Positions 38,968 through 50,636 of a stretch of 64,000 nucleotides of DNA are shown here, in pieces. A program made the position numbers and the translations under genes. The notes under the pieces were generated by a model, which was given only the letters and a program-made list of their open reading frames with translations, was not told the origin of the DNA and did not search any database. Positions within the stretch are counted from its first letter, which is position 1. Every line of letters starts with the position of its first letter. Source of the DNA: Conservatibacter flavescens (lineage in GTDB: Bacteria > Pseudomonadota > Gammaproteobacteria > Enterobacterales > Pasteurellaceae); contig NZ_PHHA01000002.1 in the NCBI RefSeq assembly GCF_002795425.1, forward strand, positions 310,001 through 374,000, written 5' to 3'.

Positions 38968-41238
38968 ATGAATAATGCATTAATGGTCACAAAACGTGAT
39001 GGGCGCGTCGAGCCTATCGACCTTGATAAAATCCACCGTGTCATTACTTGGGCAGCAGAGGGACTGGAAAATGTTTCTGTTTCTCAAGTAGAACTTCGTT
39101 CCCATATTCAATTTTACGAAGGGATCCGCACTTCTGATATTCATGAAACAATTATCAAAGCTGCTGCGGATTTAATTAGTAAAGATACGCCTGATTATCA
39201 ATTTCTCGCCGCTCGCTTAGCGATTTTCCATTTGCGTAAAAAGGCCTATGGCCATTTTGATCCACCTCGTTTATACGATCATGTCAAAAAATTAGTGCGT
39301 ATGGGCAAGTATGATGAAGCGTTATTAACGGACTATTCCCGTGAAGAATGGGACGAAATGGACGGCTATTTAGATCATTGGCGCGATATGACCTTTTCTT
39401 ATGCCGCAGTTAAGCAGTTAGAAGGTAAATATTTAGTACAAAACCGTGTGACTGGCGAAATCTATGAGTCTGCACAATTCCTCTATTTATTAGTTGCGGC
39501 CAGTTTATTCTCTAAATATCCACAAGAAACGCGTTTAAGTTATGTACGTCGTTTTTATGATGCGACGTCTACGTTTAAAATCTCTTTGCCAACTCCAATT
39601 ATGGCAGGAGTGCGTACACCTACACGTCAATTTAGCTCCTGTGTTTTAATTGAATGTGGCGACAGCTTAGATTCTATTAACGCCACTTCGGCCTCAATCA
39701 TCAAATACGTTTCACAGCGTGCTGGTATCGGGATTAATGCTGGGGCAATTCGTGCCTTAGGTAGCCCTATTCGAGGGGGAGAAGCTTTCCACACTGGCTG
39801 TATTCCATTTTATAAACACTTCCAAACTGCCGTGAAATCCTGTTCACAAGGCGGGGTACGTGGTGGTGCCGCTACGGTCTTTTTCCCTATGTGGCATTTA
39901 GAAGCTGAAAGTTTGATGGTGTTAAAAAATAACCGCGGTGTAGAAGAAAACCGCGCACGCCATATGGACTATGGTGTGCAAATTAACAAAACCATGTACC
40001 AACGCTTAATCAAAGGTGGAGACATCACTTTATTCAGCCCATCAGATGTGCCTGGCCTGTATACTGCATTCTTTGCAGACCAAGATAAATTTGAAGAGCT
40101 TTATACAAAATATGAGCAAGATCCGAGTATTCGCAAGCGTAGCGTAAAAGCGGTTGAATTATTTTCACTCTTAATGCAAGAACGCGCTTCAACAGGACGA
40201 ATTTATATTCAAAACGTTGACCATTGTAATACTCACTCACCGTTTGATCCTGCTGTTGCGCCGGTACGTCAATCCAATCTTTGTTTGGAAATTGCCTTAC
40301 CAACAAAACCTCTTACACACTTCCACGATGAAGAAGGGGAAATCGCATTATGTACGCTCTCTGCTTTTAACTTAGGGACATTAGAAAGCCTCGATGAGTT
40401 AGAAGAACTCGCCGATCTTGCCGTGCGTGGTTTAGATGCTTTATTAGATTATCAAGATTACCCGATTAAAGCTGCGCGTCGAGGTTCTATGGGACGTCGT
40501 TCTTTAGGAATTGGTGTCATCAACTATGCCTACTATTTGGCTAAAAATGGCGTACGCTATTCAGATGGTTCAGCTAACGATTTAACCCATCGCACTTTTG
40601 AAGCGATCCAATATTATTTATTAAAAGCTTCAATGAATTTATCCAAAGAATTAGGTCCGTGTGATTTCTTTAATGAAACCACTTATGCCAAAGGCATTTT
40701 ACCTATTGATACCTATAAAAAAGATATTGATAATTTAACACAAGAACCATTGCATTTAGACTGGGAAACCTTGCGTCAAGACATTAAAACTCACGGTTTA
40801 CGTAATTCTACTTTAACTGCATTAATGCCATCGGAAACATCATCACAAATTTCCAACGCAACAAATGGTATTGAACCACCACGTGGCCATGTTAGTATCA
40901 AAGCGTCTAAAGATGGTATTTTAAAACAAGTTGTACCTGATTATGAAAACTTGAGTGAAAATTATGAACTCTTGTGGAATATTCCGAATATGGATGGCTA
41001 CTTACAATTAGTCGGCATTATGCAAAAATTCGTGGATCAGGCGATTTCAGCAAATACCAACTACGATCCAACGCGTTTTTCTGATGGTAAAGTACCAATG
41101 AAAACCTTGTTACAAGACTTGCTTACCGCTTATAAATATGGTCTAAAAACCCTTTATTATCAAAACACGCGTGATGGCGCAGACGATGGTCAAGAAGATT
41201 TAGATGACGGTTGTGCTGGCGGTGCATGTAAGATTTAA
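38968..41238 (+). CDS. nrdA: Class Ia ribonucleotide reductase, alpha subunit
   Basis: Reduces ribonucleoside diphosphates to deoxyribonucleotides. It has 756 residues: an N-terminal ATP-cone (ALMVTKRDGRVEPIDLDKIHRVITWAAEGL) for activity control, the barrel with active-site Cys residues in FSSCVLIECGD and NLCLEIALPT, and the redox tail DDGCAGGACKI. Length and sequence closely match E. coli NrdA. Oxygen-dependent through NrdB. Paired NrdR boxes lie upstream. A stem-loop separates it from nrdB. Confidence 0.97.
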   Translation: MNNALMVTKRDGRVEPIDLDKIHRVITWAAEGLENVSVSQVELRSHIQFYEGIRTSDIHETIIKAAADLISKDTPDYQFLAARLAIFHLRKKAYGHFDPPRLYDHVKKLVRMGKYDEALLTDYSREEWDEMDGYLDHWRDMTFSYAAVKQLEGKYLVQNRVTGEIYESAQFLYLLVAASLFSKYPQETRLSYVRRFYDATSTFKISLPTPIMAGVRTPTRQFSSCVLIECGDSLDSINATSASIIKYVSQRAGIGINAGAIRALGSPIRGGEAFHTGCIPFYKHFQTAVKSCSQGGVRGGAATVFFPMWHLEAESLMVLKNNRGVEENRARHMDYGVQINKTMYQRLIKGGDITLFSPSDVPGLYTAFFADQDKFEELYTKYEQDPSIRKRSVKAVELFSLLMQERASTGRIYIQNVDHCNTHSPFDPAVAPVRQSNLCLEIALPTKPLTHFHDEEGEIALCTLSAFNLGTLESLDELEELADLAVRGLDALLDYQDYPIKAARRGSMGRRSLGIGVINYAYYLAKNGVRYSDGSANDLTHRTFEAIQYYLLKASMNLSKELGPCDFFNETTYAKGILPIDTYKKDIDNLTQEPLHLDWETLRQDIKTHGLRNSTLTALMPSETSSQISNATNGIEPPRGHVSIKASKDGILKQVVPDYENLSENYELLWNIPNMDGYLQLVGIMQKFVDQAISANTNYDPTRFSDGKVPMKTLLQDLLTAYKYGLKTLYYQNTRDGADDGQEDLDDGCAGGACKI

Positions 41239-41242
41239 GTCA

Positions 41243-41300
41243 GCTTTTGACACGGTAACATCTACCACCATCTAACAAAGATTATAGCGTGTCAAAAAGC
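41243..41300 (+). other. Intercistronic stem-loop between nrdA and nrdB
   Basis: Arms GCTTTTGACACG (41243-41254) and CGTGTCAAAAAGC (41288-41300) pair over 12 bases with one bulged A. The loop is 33 bases and no T-run follows, so it looks like an mRNA processing or stability element rather than a terminator. Confidence 0.55.
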
Positions 41301-41386
41301 AGGATAAGGTATGTGGAACACATGCTTCCACTTACCTTTTGTTGATATTTATTGTCAAATATAAACAAAATATTAAGGAAAACACT

Positions 41387-42517
41387 ATGGCATACACTAC
41401 TTTCTCACAAAATAAAAATGACCAGTTAAAAGAACCGATGTTCTTTGGGCAAAATGTGAACGTGGCTCGTTACGATCAACAAAAATATGAAACCTTTGAA
41501 AAGTTAATCGAAAAACAACTTTCTTTCTTTTGGCGACCTGAGGAAGTGGACGTATCGCAAGATCGTATTGATTATGCTGCTTTACCTGAACATGAAAAAC
41601 ATATTTTTATCAGTAACTTAAAATATCAAACTTTATTAGATTCCATTCAAGGCCGCAGCCCAAACGTCGCATTATTGCCATTAGTGTCAATTCCTGAATT
41701 AGAAACTTGGATTGAAACTTGGACATTCTCAGAAACGATCCATTCTCGTTCTTATACCCATATTATCCGTAATATTGTCAACGACCCGTCTATTGTATTT
41801 GACGATATTGTCACTAACGAAGAAATTATCAAACGTGCAAAAGATATTTCCGCTTATTATGATGATTTAATTCGCGATAGCCAACTTTATAGCTTATACG
41901 GTGAAGGCACTTATACCGTTGACGGTAAAGAATGCGTTGTTTCATTACGCAATTTGAAAAAGCAACTTTATCTTTGCTTAATGAGCGTAAATGCCTTAGA
42001 AGCTATCCGCTTCTATGTCTCATTTGCCTGCTCTTTCGCTTTCGCTGAGCGTAAGCTAATGGAAGGTAATGCAAAAATTATCAAATTCATTGCACGAGAT
42101 GAGGCCTTACATTTAACTGGTACCCAGCACATTCTTAATATCATGGCTGCCGGACAAGACGATCCTGAAATGGCTGAAATTGCGGAGGAATGCAAACAAG
42201 AAGCTTACGATCTCTTCGTCGCTGCCGCTGAACAAGAAAAAGATTGGGCCGATTATTTATTCAAAGATGGGTCAATGATCGGGTTAAATAAAGATATTTT
42301 AGTCCAATATGTTGAGTACATTACCAATATCCGCATGCAAGCTGTAGGTTTACCATTACCATTCCAAACGCGTTCAAACCCAATTCCTTGGATCAACGCT
42401 TGGCTAGTTTCTGATAATGTACAGGTTGCACCACAAGAAGTCGAAGTCAGCTCTTATTTAGTTGGCCAAATCGATTCTAAAGTAGACTCTAATGATTTTG
42501 GCGATTTTAATCTGTAA
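41387..42517 (+). CDS. nrdB: Class Ia ribonucleotide reductase, beta subunit
   Basis: Carries the di-iron site and tyrosyl radical that drives NrdA. It has 376 residues, starting at [17 protein letters not shown] after an AAGGAA ribosome binding site; an upstream in-frame ATG at 41339 is rejected. The radical Tyr lies in [14 protein letters not shown], and the iron ligands in FSETIH and [13 protein letters not shown]. The C-terminus ([11 protein letters not shown]) is the tail that docks on NrdA. A yfaE-type ferredoxin gene, which follows nrdB in E. coli, is absent here. Confidence 0.97.
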   Translation: MAYTTFSQNKNDQLKEPMFFGQNVNVARYDQQKYETFEKLIEKQLSFFWRPEEVDVSQDRIDYAALPEHEKHIFISNLKYQTLLDSIQGRSPNVALLPLVSIPELETWIETWTFSETIHSRSYTHIIRNIVNDPSIVFDDIVTNEEIIKRAKDISAYYDDLIRDSQLYSLYGEGTYTVDGKECVVSLRNLKKQLYLCLMSVNALEAIRFYVSFACSFAFAERKLMEGNAKIIKFIARDEALHLTGTQHILNIMAAGQDDPEMAEIAEECKQEAYDLFVAAAEQEKDWADYLFKDGSMIGLNKDILVQYVEYITNIRMQAVGLPLPFQTRSNPIPWINAWLVSDNVQVAPQEVEVSSYLVGQIDSKVDSNDFGDFNL

Positions 42518-42545
42518 AAACCGATTAAATTAATCTAGCAGTGAT

Positions 42546-42583
42546 AGTCCGGTTCTCAAATTTAAACAGAAAACCGGACTTTT
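42546..42583 (+). terminator. Rho-independent terminator of nrdAB
   Basis: Nine-base arms AGTCCGGTT and AACCGGACT, followed by a short T-run, 29 bases after the nrdB stop. Confidence 0.8.
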
Positions 42584-42774
42584 CTATTTATATAAGCCAA
42601 ACACATAGTGTCATATTACATTATGATATTGACTGACCATCTAGGCATTGATTCACTGTCTAAAAACGCATGAATTCGCTATAATTTCCCGAATATTTAA
42701 TAAAACTCATCAAAAATTTATTTTTACAGTACAATAAGTAAAACATCTTTCAACTCTAATTAGGAATATTTACT

Positions 42775-44064
42775 ATGACAAGTTCATACGATTTATTTAC
42801 TCGCGCCCAACGAGTTATTCCAGGTGGCGTAAACTCTCCTGTTCGTGCGTTTAAAGGCGTAGGAGGCACACCTGTATTTATTGAAAAAGCTAAAGGCGCT
42901 TATATTACTGATTCCGAAGGAAAAAATTATATTGATTATGTTGGTTCTTGGGGACCGATGATTTTAGGGCATAACCACCCCGCTATTCTCGATGCCGTAA
43001 AAAGTGCGGTAGAAAATGGCCTAAGTTTTGGGGCGCCAACGGAGTTAGAAATTGAATTAGCTGAATTAGTATGCGAATTAATCCCGTCTATTGAAATGGT
43101 ACGTATGGTCAGTTCTGGCACAGAAGCGACGATGTCTGCCATTCGTCTTGCGCGTGGCTATACTGGACGAGATAAAATTATTAAATTTGAAGGCTGCTAT
43201 CATGGACATGCGGATGCCTTACTCGTTAAAGCCGGTTCTGGCGCATTAACCTTAGGACAACCTAACTCACCCGGAGTGCCAGCCGATTTTGCTAAGCATA
43301 CCTTAACCTGTACTTATAACGATTTGAATTCCGTTAAACAAGCTTTCGAACAATATCCCCATGATATTGCCTGCTTAATCGTCGAACCTGTTGCTGGTAA
43401 TATGAACTGTATACCGCCACAAGCTAATTTTCTACAAGGATTACGCGAACTTTGCACGGAATATGGTGCGGTATTTATTATTGATGAAGTCATGACGGGT
43501 TTTCGTGTTGCCCTAAAAGGTGCGCAAGCATACTATGGCGTCACGCCTGATTTAACAACGCTCGGTAAAGTCATCGGGGGAGGTATGCCGGTTGGTGCAT
43601 TTGGTGGTAAAAAAGAAATTATGCAACATATCGCACCATTAGGCGGTGTTTATCAAGCAGGCACGCTTTCAGGTAACCCTATCGCCATGAGCGCAGGTTT
43701 AGCTTGTCTAAATGAGTTGAAAAAAGCAGGTAATGAGCAACGCCTTGCGCAACTTACTGAAAAACTGGCATTAGGGCTTAAGCAAGCCGCTGAAAAGCAT
43801 AATATTCCTTTTGTTGTCAATTATGTTGGCGGCATGTTTGGCCTTTTCTTTACGGATAAAACCGAAGTGACTTGCTATGAAGATGTTATGAATTGCGATA
43901 GTGAACGCTTTAAACAATTCTTCCATGCTATGCTAGATAAAGGCATTTACCTTGCCCCTTCCGCTTTTGAGGCTGGTTTTATGTCGCTCGCTCATACTGA
44001 ACAAGATATTGATCGGACATTACAAGCAGCGGAATCCATATTCTCTACATGGGCAAATCCATAA
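42775..44064 (+). CDS. hemL: Glutamate-1-semialdehyde 2,1-aminomutase
   Basis: PLP enzyme that makes 5-aminolevulinate in the C5 route of haem synthesis. It has 429 residues with [47 protein letters not shown] and the PLP lysine in [18 protein letters not shown]. Its presence shows the organism encodes at least this haem step; Haemophilus influenzae itself needs external haem. Monocistronic, with an uptake signal inside. Confidence 0.96.
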   Translation: MTSSYDLFTRAQRVIPGGVNSPVRAFKGVGGTPVFIEKAKGAYITDSEGKNYIDYVGSWGPMILGHNHPAILDAVKSAVENGLSFGAPTELEIELAELVCELIPSIEMVRMVSSGTEATMSAIRLARGYTGRDKIIKFEGCYHGHADALLVKAGSGALTLGQPNSPGVPADFAKHTLTCTYNDLNSVKQAFEQYPHDIACLIVEPVAGNMNCIPPQANFLQGLRELCTEYGAVFIIDEVMTGFRVALKGAQAYYGVTPDLTTLGKVIGGGMPVGAFGGKKEIMQHIAPLGGVYQAGTLSGNPIAMSAGLACLNELKKAGNEQRLAQLTEKLALGLKQAAEKHNIPFVVNYVGGMFGLFFTDKTEVTCYEDVMNCDSERFKQFFHAMLDKGIYLAPSAFEAGFMSLAHTEQDIDRTLQAAESIFSTWANP

Positions 44065-44071
44065 ACAAACC

Positions 44072-44093
44072 AACGGGGAGATATCTCCCCGTT
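44072..44093. terminator. Bidirectional terminator between hemL and bioD
   Basis: A perfect 22-base palindrome with arms AACGGGGAGAT and ATCTCCCCGTT, 8 bases after the hemL stop and 12 before the end of the convergent bioD. Confidence 0.75.
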
Positions 44094-44104
44094 AATAATG
44101 TGTA

Positions 44105-44836
44105 TTAACTTAACACCGTATTCATATAACTTAATCGTGTCGTATTGGTAATATATCGACTTAAATCTTGCGTTTCAGGATGATGAACATAAGGGATTTC
44201 CCCCAATAAAGGCGCATCAATTTTTTGGGTTAATGTTTCAATAATTTCTGCATAATAGCCCAAACAGGGATTCACGCGATTGGCCACCCAACCAAGTAAA
44301 GGAACGCCCATCTGAATAATCGACTGCATAGTCAGTAAAGCATGATTAATACAGCCCTCTTTAATCCCAACAACAAGTACCGCAGGCATATTTTGCATAC
44401 GGACCCAATCAGCAAAGGTTTTGTGCTCTGTAATAGGGGTTAGCCAGCCAAATGTCCCTTCCACTAAGACACATTGGTAACGCATTTTTAATCGATTCAA
44501 GTCAAAATTCAGTTTTTCAATATCCACTTTAATGGTTTTTGCCAATAAAATATTGGGTTCTAAGGGTTGGCTTAATGTATAACTATTGGCTTCTTGATAA
44601 TTCAATTTGTGATTAGCACTTTCAATTAAAATTTGTACATCACGATTATCCGCACTACCATAATCATTGACCTGCTCCGATTGGCTCTCACCATAAAATG
44701 ATTCACTTTCTGAACAAGCGATAGGTTTATATCCCACTATTTGAACATGTTGTTTTTGCAGAGCTTGAATAATTGCCCGGCTAGCAATTGTTTTCCCTAC
44801 ATTAGTGTCTGTGCCGGTAATAAAAAAGCAGCCCAT
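44105..44836 (-). CDS. bioD: Dethiobiotin synthetase
   Basis: ATP-dependent ring closure of 7,8-diaminopelargonate to dethiobiotin. It has 243 residues with the P-loop FFITGTDTNVGKTIASR, the substrate Lys in GYKPIACSESE and the VLVEGTFGWLTPI segment (usually VEGAGG). It lies next to the Mlc-like gene, just as E. coli ynfK (bioD2) lies next to mlc, so it may be the BioD2 type. No other bio genes are nearby. Confidence 0.9.
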   Translation of the reverse strand: MGCFFITGTDTNVGKTIASRAIIQALQKQHVQIVGYKPIACSESESFYGESQSEQVNDYGSADNRDVQILIESANHKLNYQEANSYTLSQPLEPNILLAKTIKVDIEKLNFDLNRLKMRYQCVLVEGTFGWLTPITEHKTFADWVRMQNMPAVLVVGIKEGCINHALLTMQSIIQMGVPLLGWVANRVNPCLGYYAEIIETLTQKIDAPLLGEIPYVHHPETQDLSRYITNTTRLSYMNTVLS

Positions 44837-44920
44837 ATCTTCTTCCCCTTAATTTTTAGGGGAATTTTAAAAGAATTCTCAAAGACAAATATTGAGCTAA
44901 CACAAATTTTTATGAATTTT

Positions 44921-46135
44921 TTATAAATTCATTAACAAAGAACCATCATAAATACGCTGCTTAATCGCAGAAGCGGCTAAAATAGGGCTATTCCATGCAT
45001 AACGGCTCGTCACAATATCAACATGTAAATCATCTAGTAATAAGTTTTCCTGTAATTTTTGATTCAAGCGTGCTAAAAATAGATCTTTCGCAAGTAACAG
45101 ACTTGAACTAATCACGACTTTTTCTGATGAAAAAATATTCACTAAATTCATCAACACATAGGAAACGCAATCTGCCACATGATATAAAATTTGAATCGCC
45201 TGTGGATTTCCTTGATTAGCCTGCTCACAAACAAAATCAATTTTCTGTGAGTTATTCGGCAATGTATTTTGCGGAAATAGCAAATCCACCATCTGATAAA
45301 TACTTTGATGTGTCACTTGATTATGTAACTGATTACGCTTAATTTCAGGCAGTTCCAAATTAATTTTATCTTGTAATTCACTCAGTTTAGGCACATTCAC
45401 TCGATTAATATTCATGCGTGTTTCTTTTTCGCTGTTGAGAATTTTCCCTTTCACAAGCACGCTCATATTAATCACATCATCTAATTGCAAAAATAACGCA
45501 TTATTACAGTTAATAATGCTACCTAAAGTTGATTCGGCAAATAACCATGTTTGAAAATATTCACGAATAAACACAGGAACAGAAAAGTGCGGTACAAAAA
45601 CAGCAGAGAGATCAATATCCACATCATATTGCCCAAGTTTTACTAAACGTGTATGGGTACGATCAAATCTTCCCGCAACCGTCAAGGAAAATGCTAACAG
45701 AGAAAGGGTATCAATTTTAATATCGGCCAAAAATTGCTTAAGTGATTGAACTAAGAAAACATCAAGGTTCGCCATGTGTTCCGCCTGCAACGAAAAACTT
45801 CTTTTTTCAATGACCTTGTCATTCAATTCACATAATGTTAATTCAAACGTATTTTCTAATAACGTCCCACAAATTGTTCGCCAATGTGACGAAGATAAAC
45901 ACAATCCCACTGCGGGTCTACCTCTAACGATAGTGGTTTGAACCGCTCGCTCCGTGATCAATTGTAATTGAATTAATTCTTTCGTAATAGCCGTAATACT
46001 GGCTGGCGCAAAACCAGATAACTTAGATAAGTCAATTCGTGAAATAAGTTCAAATTGTTCAATCAGACGATAAATCGTTCCAAGATGTTGCACTTTTAAT
46101 GCAAAACGCCCTTCTTCCTTTTTCTTTTTAGGCAT
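44921..46135 (-). CDS. Mlc-like ROK family transcriptional regulator, effector domain degenerate
   Basis: 404 residues. The N-terminal winged helix (LGTIYRLIEQFELISRIDLSKLSGFAPASITAITKELIQ, then RGRPAVGL) closely matches Mlc, the glucose-responsive repressor of PTS genes. The C-terminal two thirds keep the ROK fold outline (LLAFSLTVAGRFD, VSYVLMNLVNIFSSEKVVISSSLLL), but the zinc motif CxCGxxGC of Mlc and NagC is missing, and the glycine-rich GxGAGI segment is not recognisable. DNA binding looks intact; sugar or EIIB sensing is doubtful. Gene order with bioD follows E. coli mlc-ynfK. Confidence 0.8.
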   Translation of the reverse strand: MPKKKKEEGRFALKVQHLGTIYRLIEQFELISRIDLSKLSGFAPASITAITKELIQLQLITERAVQTTIVRGRPAVGLCLSSSHWRTICGTLLENTFELTLCELNDKVIEKRSFSLQAEHMANLDVFLVQSLKQFLADIKIDTLSLLAFSLTVAGRFDRTHTRLVKLGQYDVDIDLSAVFVPHFSVPVFIREYFQTWLFAESTLGSIINCNNALFLQLDDVINMSVLVKGKILNSEKETRMNINRVNVPKLSELQDKINLELPEIKRNQLHNQVTHQSIYQMVDLLFPQNTLPNNSQKIDFVCEQANQGNPQAIQILYHVADCVSYVLMNLVNIFSSEKVVISSSLLLAKDLFLARLNQKLQENLLLDDLHVDIVTSRYAWNSPILAASAIKQRIYDGSLLMNL

Positions 46136-46345
46136 AAATCTTCCAATTCAGACAATATACTGAAATATGTTATTTTAAAAGCCCACTATGTTATACGTAT
46201 ACCCCTATAAATAACAAGTATTTTCCTTCGATTATGCGTAATAGCTCACAAAATTTTCCGAATTGATTTTGGTATTCCCGAAAACTTGAGGTAAACTAAT
46301 CGCACTTTTTTGTATTTAAATAGATTCAAGCATTTTGAGGTAATT

Positions 46346-47749
46346 ATGACGAAAATAGCATCAGTAGTTGATGTGCTAACTGAAAAAGTGAACGTTGGCG
46401 AAACCGTGACCGTACGCGGCTGGGTTCGTACGCGCCGTGACTCTAAAGCCGGACTTTCTTTCCTTGCCGTTTATGATGGCTCGTGTTTTGACCCAATTCA
46501 AGTTATTGTCAATAATGACATTGTGAACTATGAAAATGAAGTATTACGTTTAACTACTGGATGTTCCGTTGTCGTAACCGGAACTGTCGTTGAGTCTCCA
46601 GCAGAAGGGCAATCTGTTGAATTACAGGCGCAACAAGTAGAAGTTACTGGCTGGGTCGAGGATCCAGATACCTATCCTATGGCAGCCAAACGCCATTCTA
46701 TCGAATACTTACGCGAAGTTGCCCACCTTCGCCCTCGCACAAATATTATCGGATCTGTCGCCCGCGTTCGCCACTGTTTAGCACAAGCTATTCACCGATT
46801 TTTCCATGAACAAGGATTTTATTGGGTCGCTACTCCATTAATTACCGCATCCGATACGGAAGGCGCTGGAGAAATGTTCCGTGTCTCTACGCTAGATTTA
46901 GAGAATTTGCCACGTAATGAACAAGGTGCGGTCGATTTTTCTCAAGATTTTTTCGGTAAAGAATCTTTCTTAACCGTATCAGGCCAGCTTAACGGTGAAA
47001 CATATGCTTGTGCGTTAAGTAAAATTTATACGTTCGGCCCAACATTCCGTGCAGAAAACTCTAACACGACACGTCACTTAGCTGAGTTCTGGATGGTAGA
47101 ACCGGAAATCGCTTTCGCTACCCTTGCAGATAACGCTAAACTCGCTGAAGATATGTTGAAATATGTTTTCCGTGCAGTACTGGCTGAACGTCAAGATGAT
47201 TTAAAATTCTTTGAAAAACATGTCGATAAAGATGTGATTAGCCGCCTAGAACATTTTATTAATTCTGATTTTGCGCAAATTGATTATACTGATGCAATTG
47301 ATGTATTATTAAAATCAGGTAAAAAATTCGAATTTCCGGTTTCTTGGGGAATCGACTTATCTTCTGAACATGAACGCTATTTAGCTGAAGAATATTTTAA
47401 ATCGCCTGTAGTGGTTAAAAACTATCCAAAAGACATCAAAGCATTTTATATGCGCCTAAATGATGATGGTAAAACCGTTGCGGCGATGGACGTTCTTGCG
47501 CCTGGTATCGGTGAAATCATTGGGGGTTCACAGCGTGAAGAACGTCTAGAAATCTTAGATAAACGTATGGCAGAAATGGGATTAAATCCTGAAGATTATT
47601 GGTGGTATCGCGATCTACGTAAATACGGCACCGTGCCACACTCAGGATTCGGATTAGGCTTTGAGCGCTTAATCGTATATGTTACAGGGGTACAAAATAT
47701 CCGTGATGTGATTCCGTTCCCGCGCTCACCGCGCAATGCGAATTTCTAA
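46346..47749 (+). CDS. asnS: Asparaginyl-tRNA synthetase
   Basis: Class II aminoacyl-tRNA synthetase that charges tRNA-Asn. It has 467 residues: an N-terminal OB-fold ([26 protein letters not shown]) and a catalytic domain with motif 2 [25 protein letters not shown] and motif 3 [15 protein letters not shown]. The start at 46346 ([10 protein letters not shown]) follows a GAGG ribosome binding site; a longer ORF from 46310 is unlikely. Monocistronic. Confidence 0.97.
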   Translation: MTKIASVVDVLTEKVNVGETVTVRGWVRTRRDSKAGLSFLAVYDGSCFDPIQVIVNNDIVNYENEVLRLTTGCSVVVTGTVVESPAEGQSVELQAQQVEVTGWVEDPDTYPMAAKRHSIEYLREVAHLRPRTNIIGSVARVRHCLAQAIHRFFHEQGFYWVATPLITASDTEGAGEMFRVSTLDLENLPRNEQGAVDFSQDFFGKESFLTVSGQLNGETYACALSKIYTFGPTFRAENSNTTRHLAEFWMVEPEIAFATLADNAKLAEDMLKYVFRAVLAERQDDLKFFEKHVDKDVISRLEHFINSDFAQIDYTDAIDVLLKSGKKFEFPVSWGIDLSSEHERYLAEEYFKSPVVVKNYPKDIKAFYMRLNDDGKTVAAMDVLAPGIGEIIGGSQREERLEILDKRMAEMGLNPEDYWWYRDLRKYGTVPHSGFGLGFERLIVYVTGVQNIRDVIPFPRSPRNANF

Positions 47750-47770
47750 ATAATATCACCTTCATTAACG

Positions 47771-47815
47771 AAAGTGCGGTCAATTTTAAAAACGTTTTTA
47801 AATTGACCGCACTTT
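47771..47815. terminator. Long uptake-signal dyad terminator between asnS and cysB
   Basis: Two inverted uptake signals in a near-perfect 45-base palindrome: arms AAAGTGCGGTCAATTT and AAATTGACCGCACTTT around an AAAAACGTTTTT core, with one unpaired T. It sits between convergent genes. Confidence 0.85.
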
Positions 47816-47877
47816 GTCTTACTATCCAAACATAAGCCTTTGTTAATTATATATAGCTCATTATCCCTAAGGCTTTT

Positions 47878-48861
<984 letters not shown>

Positions 48862-48870
48862 TCATTTTGT

Positions 48871-48892
48871 ACCGCACTTTTTAAAGTGCGGT
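48871..48892 (-). terminator. Uptake-signal dyad terminator after rluB
   Basis: ACCGCACTTT and AAAGTGCGGT, nearly abutting, 14 bases after the rluB stop. A T-rich stretch flanks it. It separates rluB from cysB on the same strand. Confidence 0.7.
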
Positions 48893-48905
48893 TACTTTTT
48901 TGATT

Positions 48906-49967
48906 TTATTTTTTATAACGTTTTGACTGTTCAGAATAACGTTTTACTGCTCGACGAATTTGTCCTGTTTTCGGACGACGACGCTGTCTTGTGACATCCA
49001 ATTTACTTTCGGTTTCAGGAGGTAAACTCACTAACTCGCGTAAATAATTCACATTTTGTAAATCCATTTCTTCCCAGCCTCCACGAGGCAAGCTTTTCAT
49101 CAATTTAATATTGCCATAGCGAATGCGAATCAAGCGGCTAACTTGAATCCCTTGAGACTCCCAAAGACGGCGGACTTCTCGATTTCGCCCTTCAACTAAA
49201 GTCACATCAAACCATTGATTTAATCCAGTTCCGCCAACCGCTTTAATCGCTTTAAAATTTGCAGGGCCATCTTCCAGTTGCACGCCTTTGCGTAAACGCT
49301 GAATCATACCGTCATCAACCTCGCCAAATACCCGAACAGAATATTCACGCTCAACCTCACGACTTGGATGCATAAGTCGATTTGCTAATTCCCCATCGGT
49401 TGTAAAGAGTAATAAACCGGAGGTATTAATATCCAAACGCCCCACCGCAATCCAACGAGAGCCAGTCAGTTTAGGCAAACGATCAAAAACAGTTGGTCGC
49501 CCTTCTGGATCATGTCGCGTACATAATTCACCTTCCGGTTTATAGTACATCAATACGCGACAAACTTCTTTTTGGGCATGATTTAAATTAATTAGATGCC
49601 CATCAATACGCACTTTGACATTGGCATTCACATTAATACGATCGCCCAATGTTGCCATTTTTCCGTCCACACTCACGCGATTATCCGCAATCATTGCTTC
49701 AATTTCACGGCGAGACCCCTGCCCTGCGCGCGCAAGCACTTTCTGCAGTTTTTCGCCGCTCACACTCGCTTTAGGAGCTGATGTTTTTTTATCTGTTGAA
49801 TTTGATATAGATTGTTTTAAGGGTAATTTGCCTTTGGGTTCTCTGTGAGAGTTCGACTCTTGTTCTGACAATCTAGACGTTCCTCTTCTACTTTTAGACT
49901 GGGTATTTGAGTTCGAATTGGCAAATGTTGTTGCACGATTAGGCTTAAATACTGCTTTTGACTTCAT
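48906..49967 (-). CDS. rluB: 23S rRNA pseudouridine2605 synthase RluB
   Basis: 353 residues: a long Ser/Thr/Lys/Arg-rich N-terminal tail (about 75 residues), an S4 RNA-binding domain ([22 protein letters not shown]), and the RsuA-type pseudouridine synthase domain with the catalytic Asp in [27 protein letters not shown]. The basic C-terminal tail ([25 protein letters not shown]) is usual. The start at 49967 was chosen because an AGAGGA ribosome binding site precedes it; an in-frame start 33 bases upstream lacks one. Confidence 0.93.
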   Translation of the reverse strand: MKSKAVFKPNRATTFANSNSNTQSKSRRGTSRLSEQESNSHREPKGKLPLKQSISNSTDKKTSAPKASVSGEKLQKVLARAGQGSRREIEAMIADNRVSVDGKMATLGDRINVNANVKVRIDGHLINLNHAQKEVCRVLMYYKPEGELCTRHDPEGRPTVFDRLPKLTGSRWIAVGRLDINTSGLLLFTTDGELANRLMHPSREVEREYSVRVFGEVDDGMIQRLRKGVQLEDGPANFKAIKAVGGTGLNQWFDVTLVEGRNREVRRLWESQGIQVSRLIRIRYGNIKLMKSLPRGGWEEMDLQNVNYLRELVSLPPETESKLDVTRQRRRPKTGQIRRAVKRYSEQSKRYKK

Positions 49968-50012
49968 AATTCCTCTAATTGCCGCTTTCCCAAGCGTCAT
50001 GTTTTTTCAAAT

Positions 50013-50636
50013 TTAAATAAAAGGTGCGGTACTACCACTTCCTTCACGTAAAATAATAGGGCTATCACTGGTTAAATCCACTACGGTTGTAGGTTCCTGC
50101 CCCAAGTATCCCCCATGGATAATCAAATCCACTTGATGTTCTAAATAATTCCGAATTTCCTCCGGATCCGATTGCGTGATATTTTCTTCATTCGGCAACA
50201 TTAAAGAACAAGATAATATTGGCTCATTTAATGCTGATAACAAATCCAACGCAATACGATTATCAGGTACACGAATCCCGATGGTTTTACGCTTAGATGT
50301 CATTAAACGGCGTGGCAGCTCTTTAGTTGCGGTGAGAATAAATGTATAACGACCAGGTGTATTATTCTTAATTAAACGATAAGCTAAATTATTCACTACG
50401 GCATAATGTGATAATTCCGATAAATCACTACACACTAAGGTAAAATTATGCCCTTCTGGTAACTGTCGAATCTGAACAATGCGATCCATCGCATGTTTAT
50501 GCCCTATCATACAACCCAAAGCATAACCTGAGTCTGTTGGATATACAATGACACCACCATTTTGTAAAATGTCCACAGCTTGCTTAATCAAGCGCCCTTG
50601 CGGATTTTCAGGATGCACATAAAAAAATTGGCTCAT
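50013..50636 (-). CDS. yciO: YciO family (Sua5/YrdC-like) protein
   Basis: 207 residues starting at MSQFFYVHPENPQGRLIKQ, the E. coli YciO start; an ATG 12 bases upstream is less likely. The YrdC-like fold shows GGVIVYPTDSGYALGC, RQLPEGHNFTLVC, NNTPGRYTFIL, RKTIGIRVPDN and IIHGGYLGQEPTTVVDLT. YrdC and Sua5 make threonylcarbamoyl-AMP for tRNA; YciO is a paralogue of uncertain role. It is upstream of rluB on the same strand, 45 bases away, as in other Pasteurellaceae. Confidence 0.9.
   Translation of the reverse strand: MSQFFYVHPENPQGRLIKQAVDILQNGGVIVYPTDSGYALGCMIGHKHAMDRIVQIRQLPEGHNFTLVCSDLSELSHYAVVNNLAYRLIKNNTPGRYTFILTATKELPRRLMTSKRKTIGIRVPDNRIALDLLSALNEPILSCSLMLPNEENITQSDPEEIRNYLEHQVDLIIHGGYLGQEPTTVVDLTSDSPIILREGSGSTAPFI

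Noticed and set aside
41339-41386. Longer NrdB start at 41339
   Set aside because: The extra 16 residues have no counterpart in E. coli NrdB, and a good ribosome binding site precedes the ATG at 41387.
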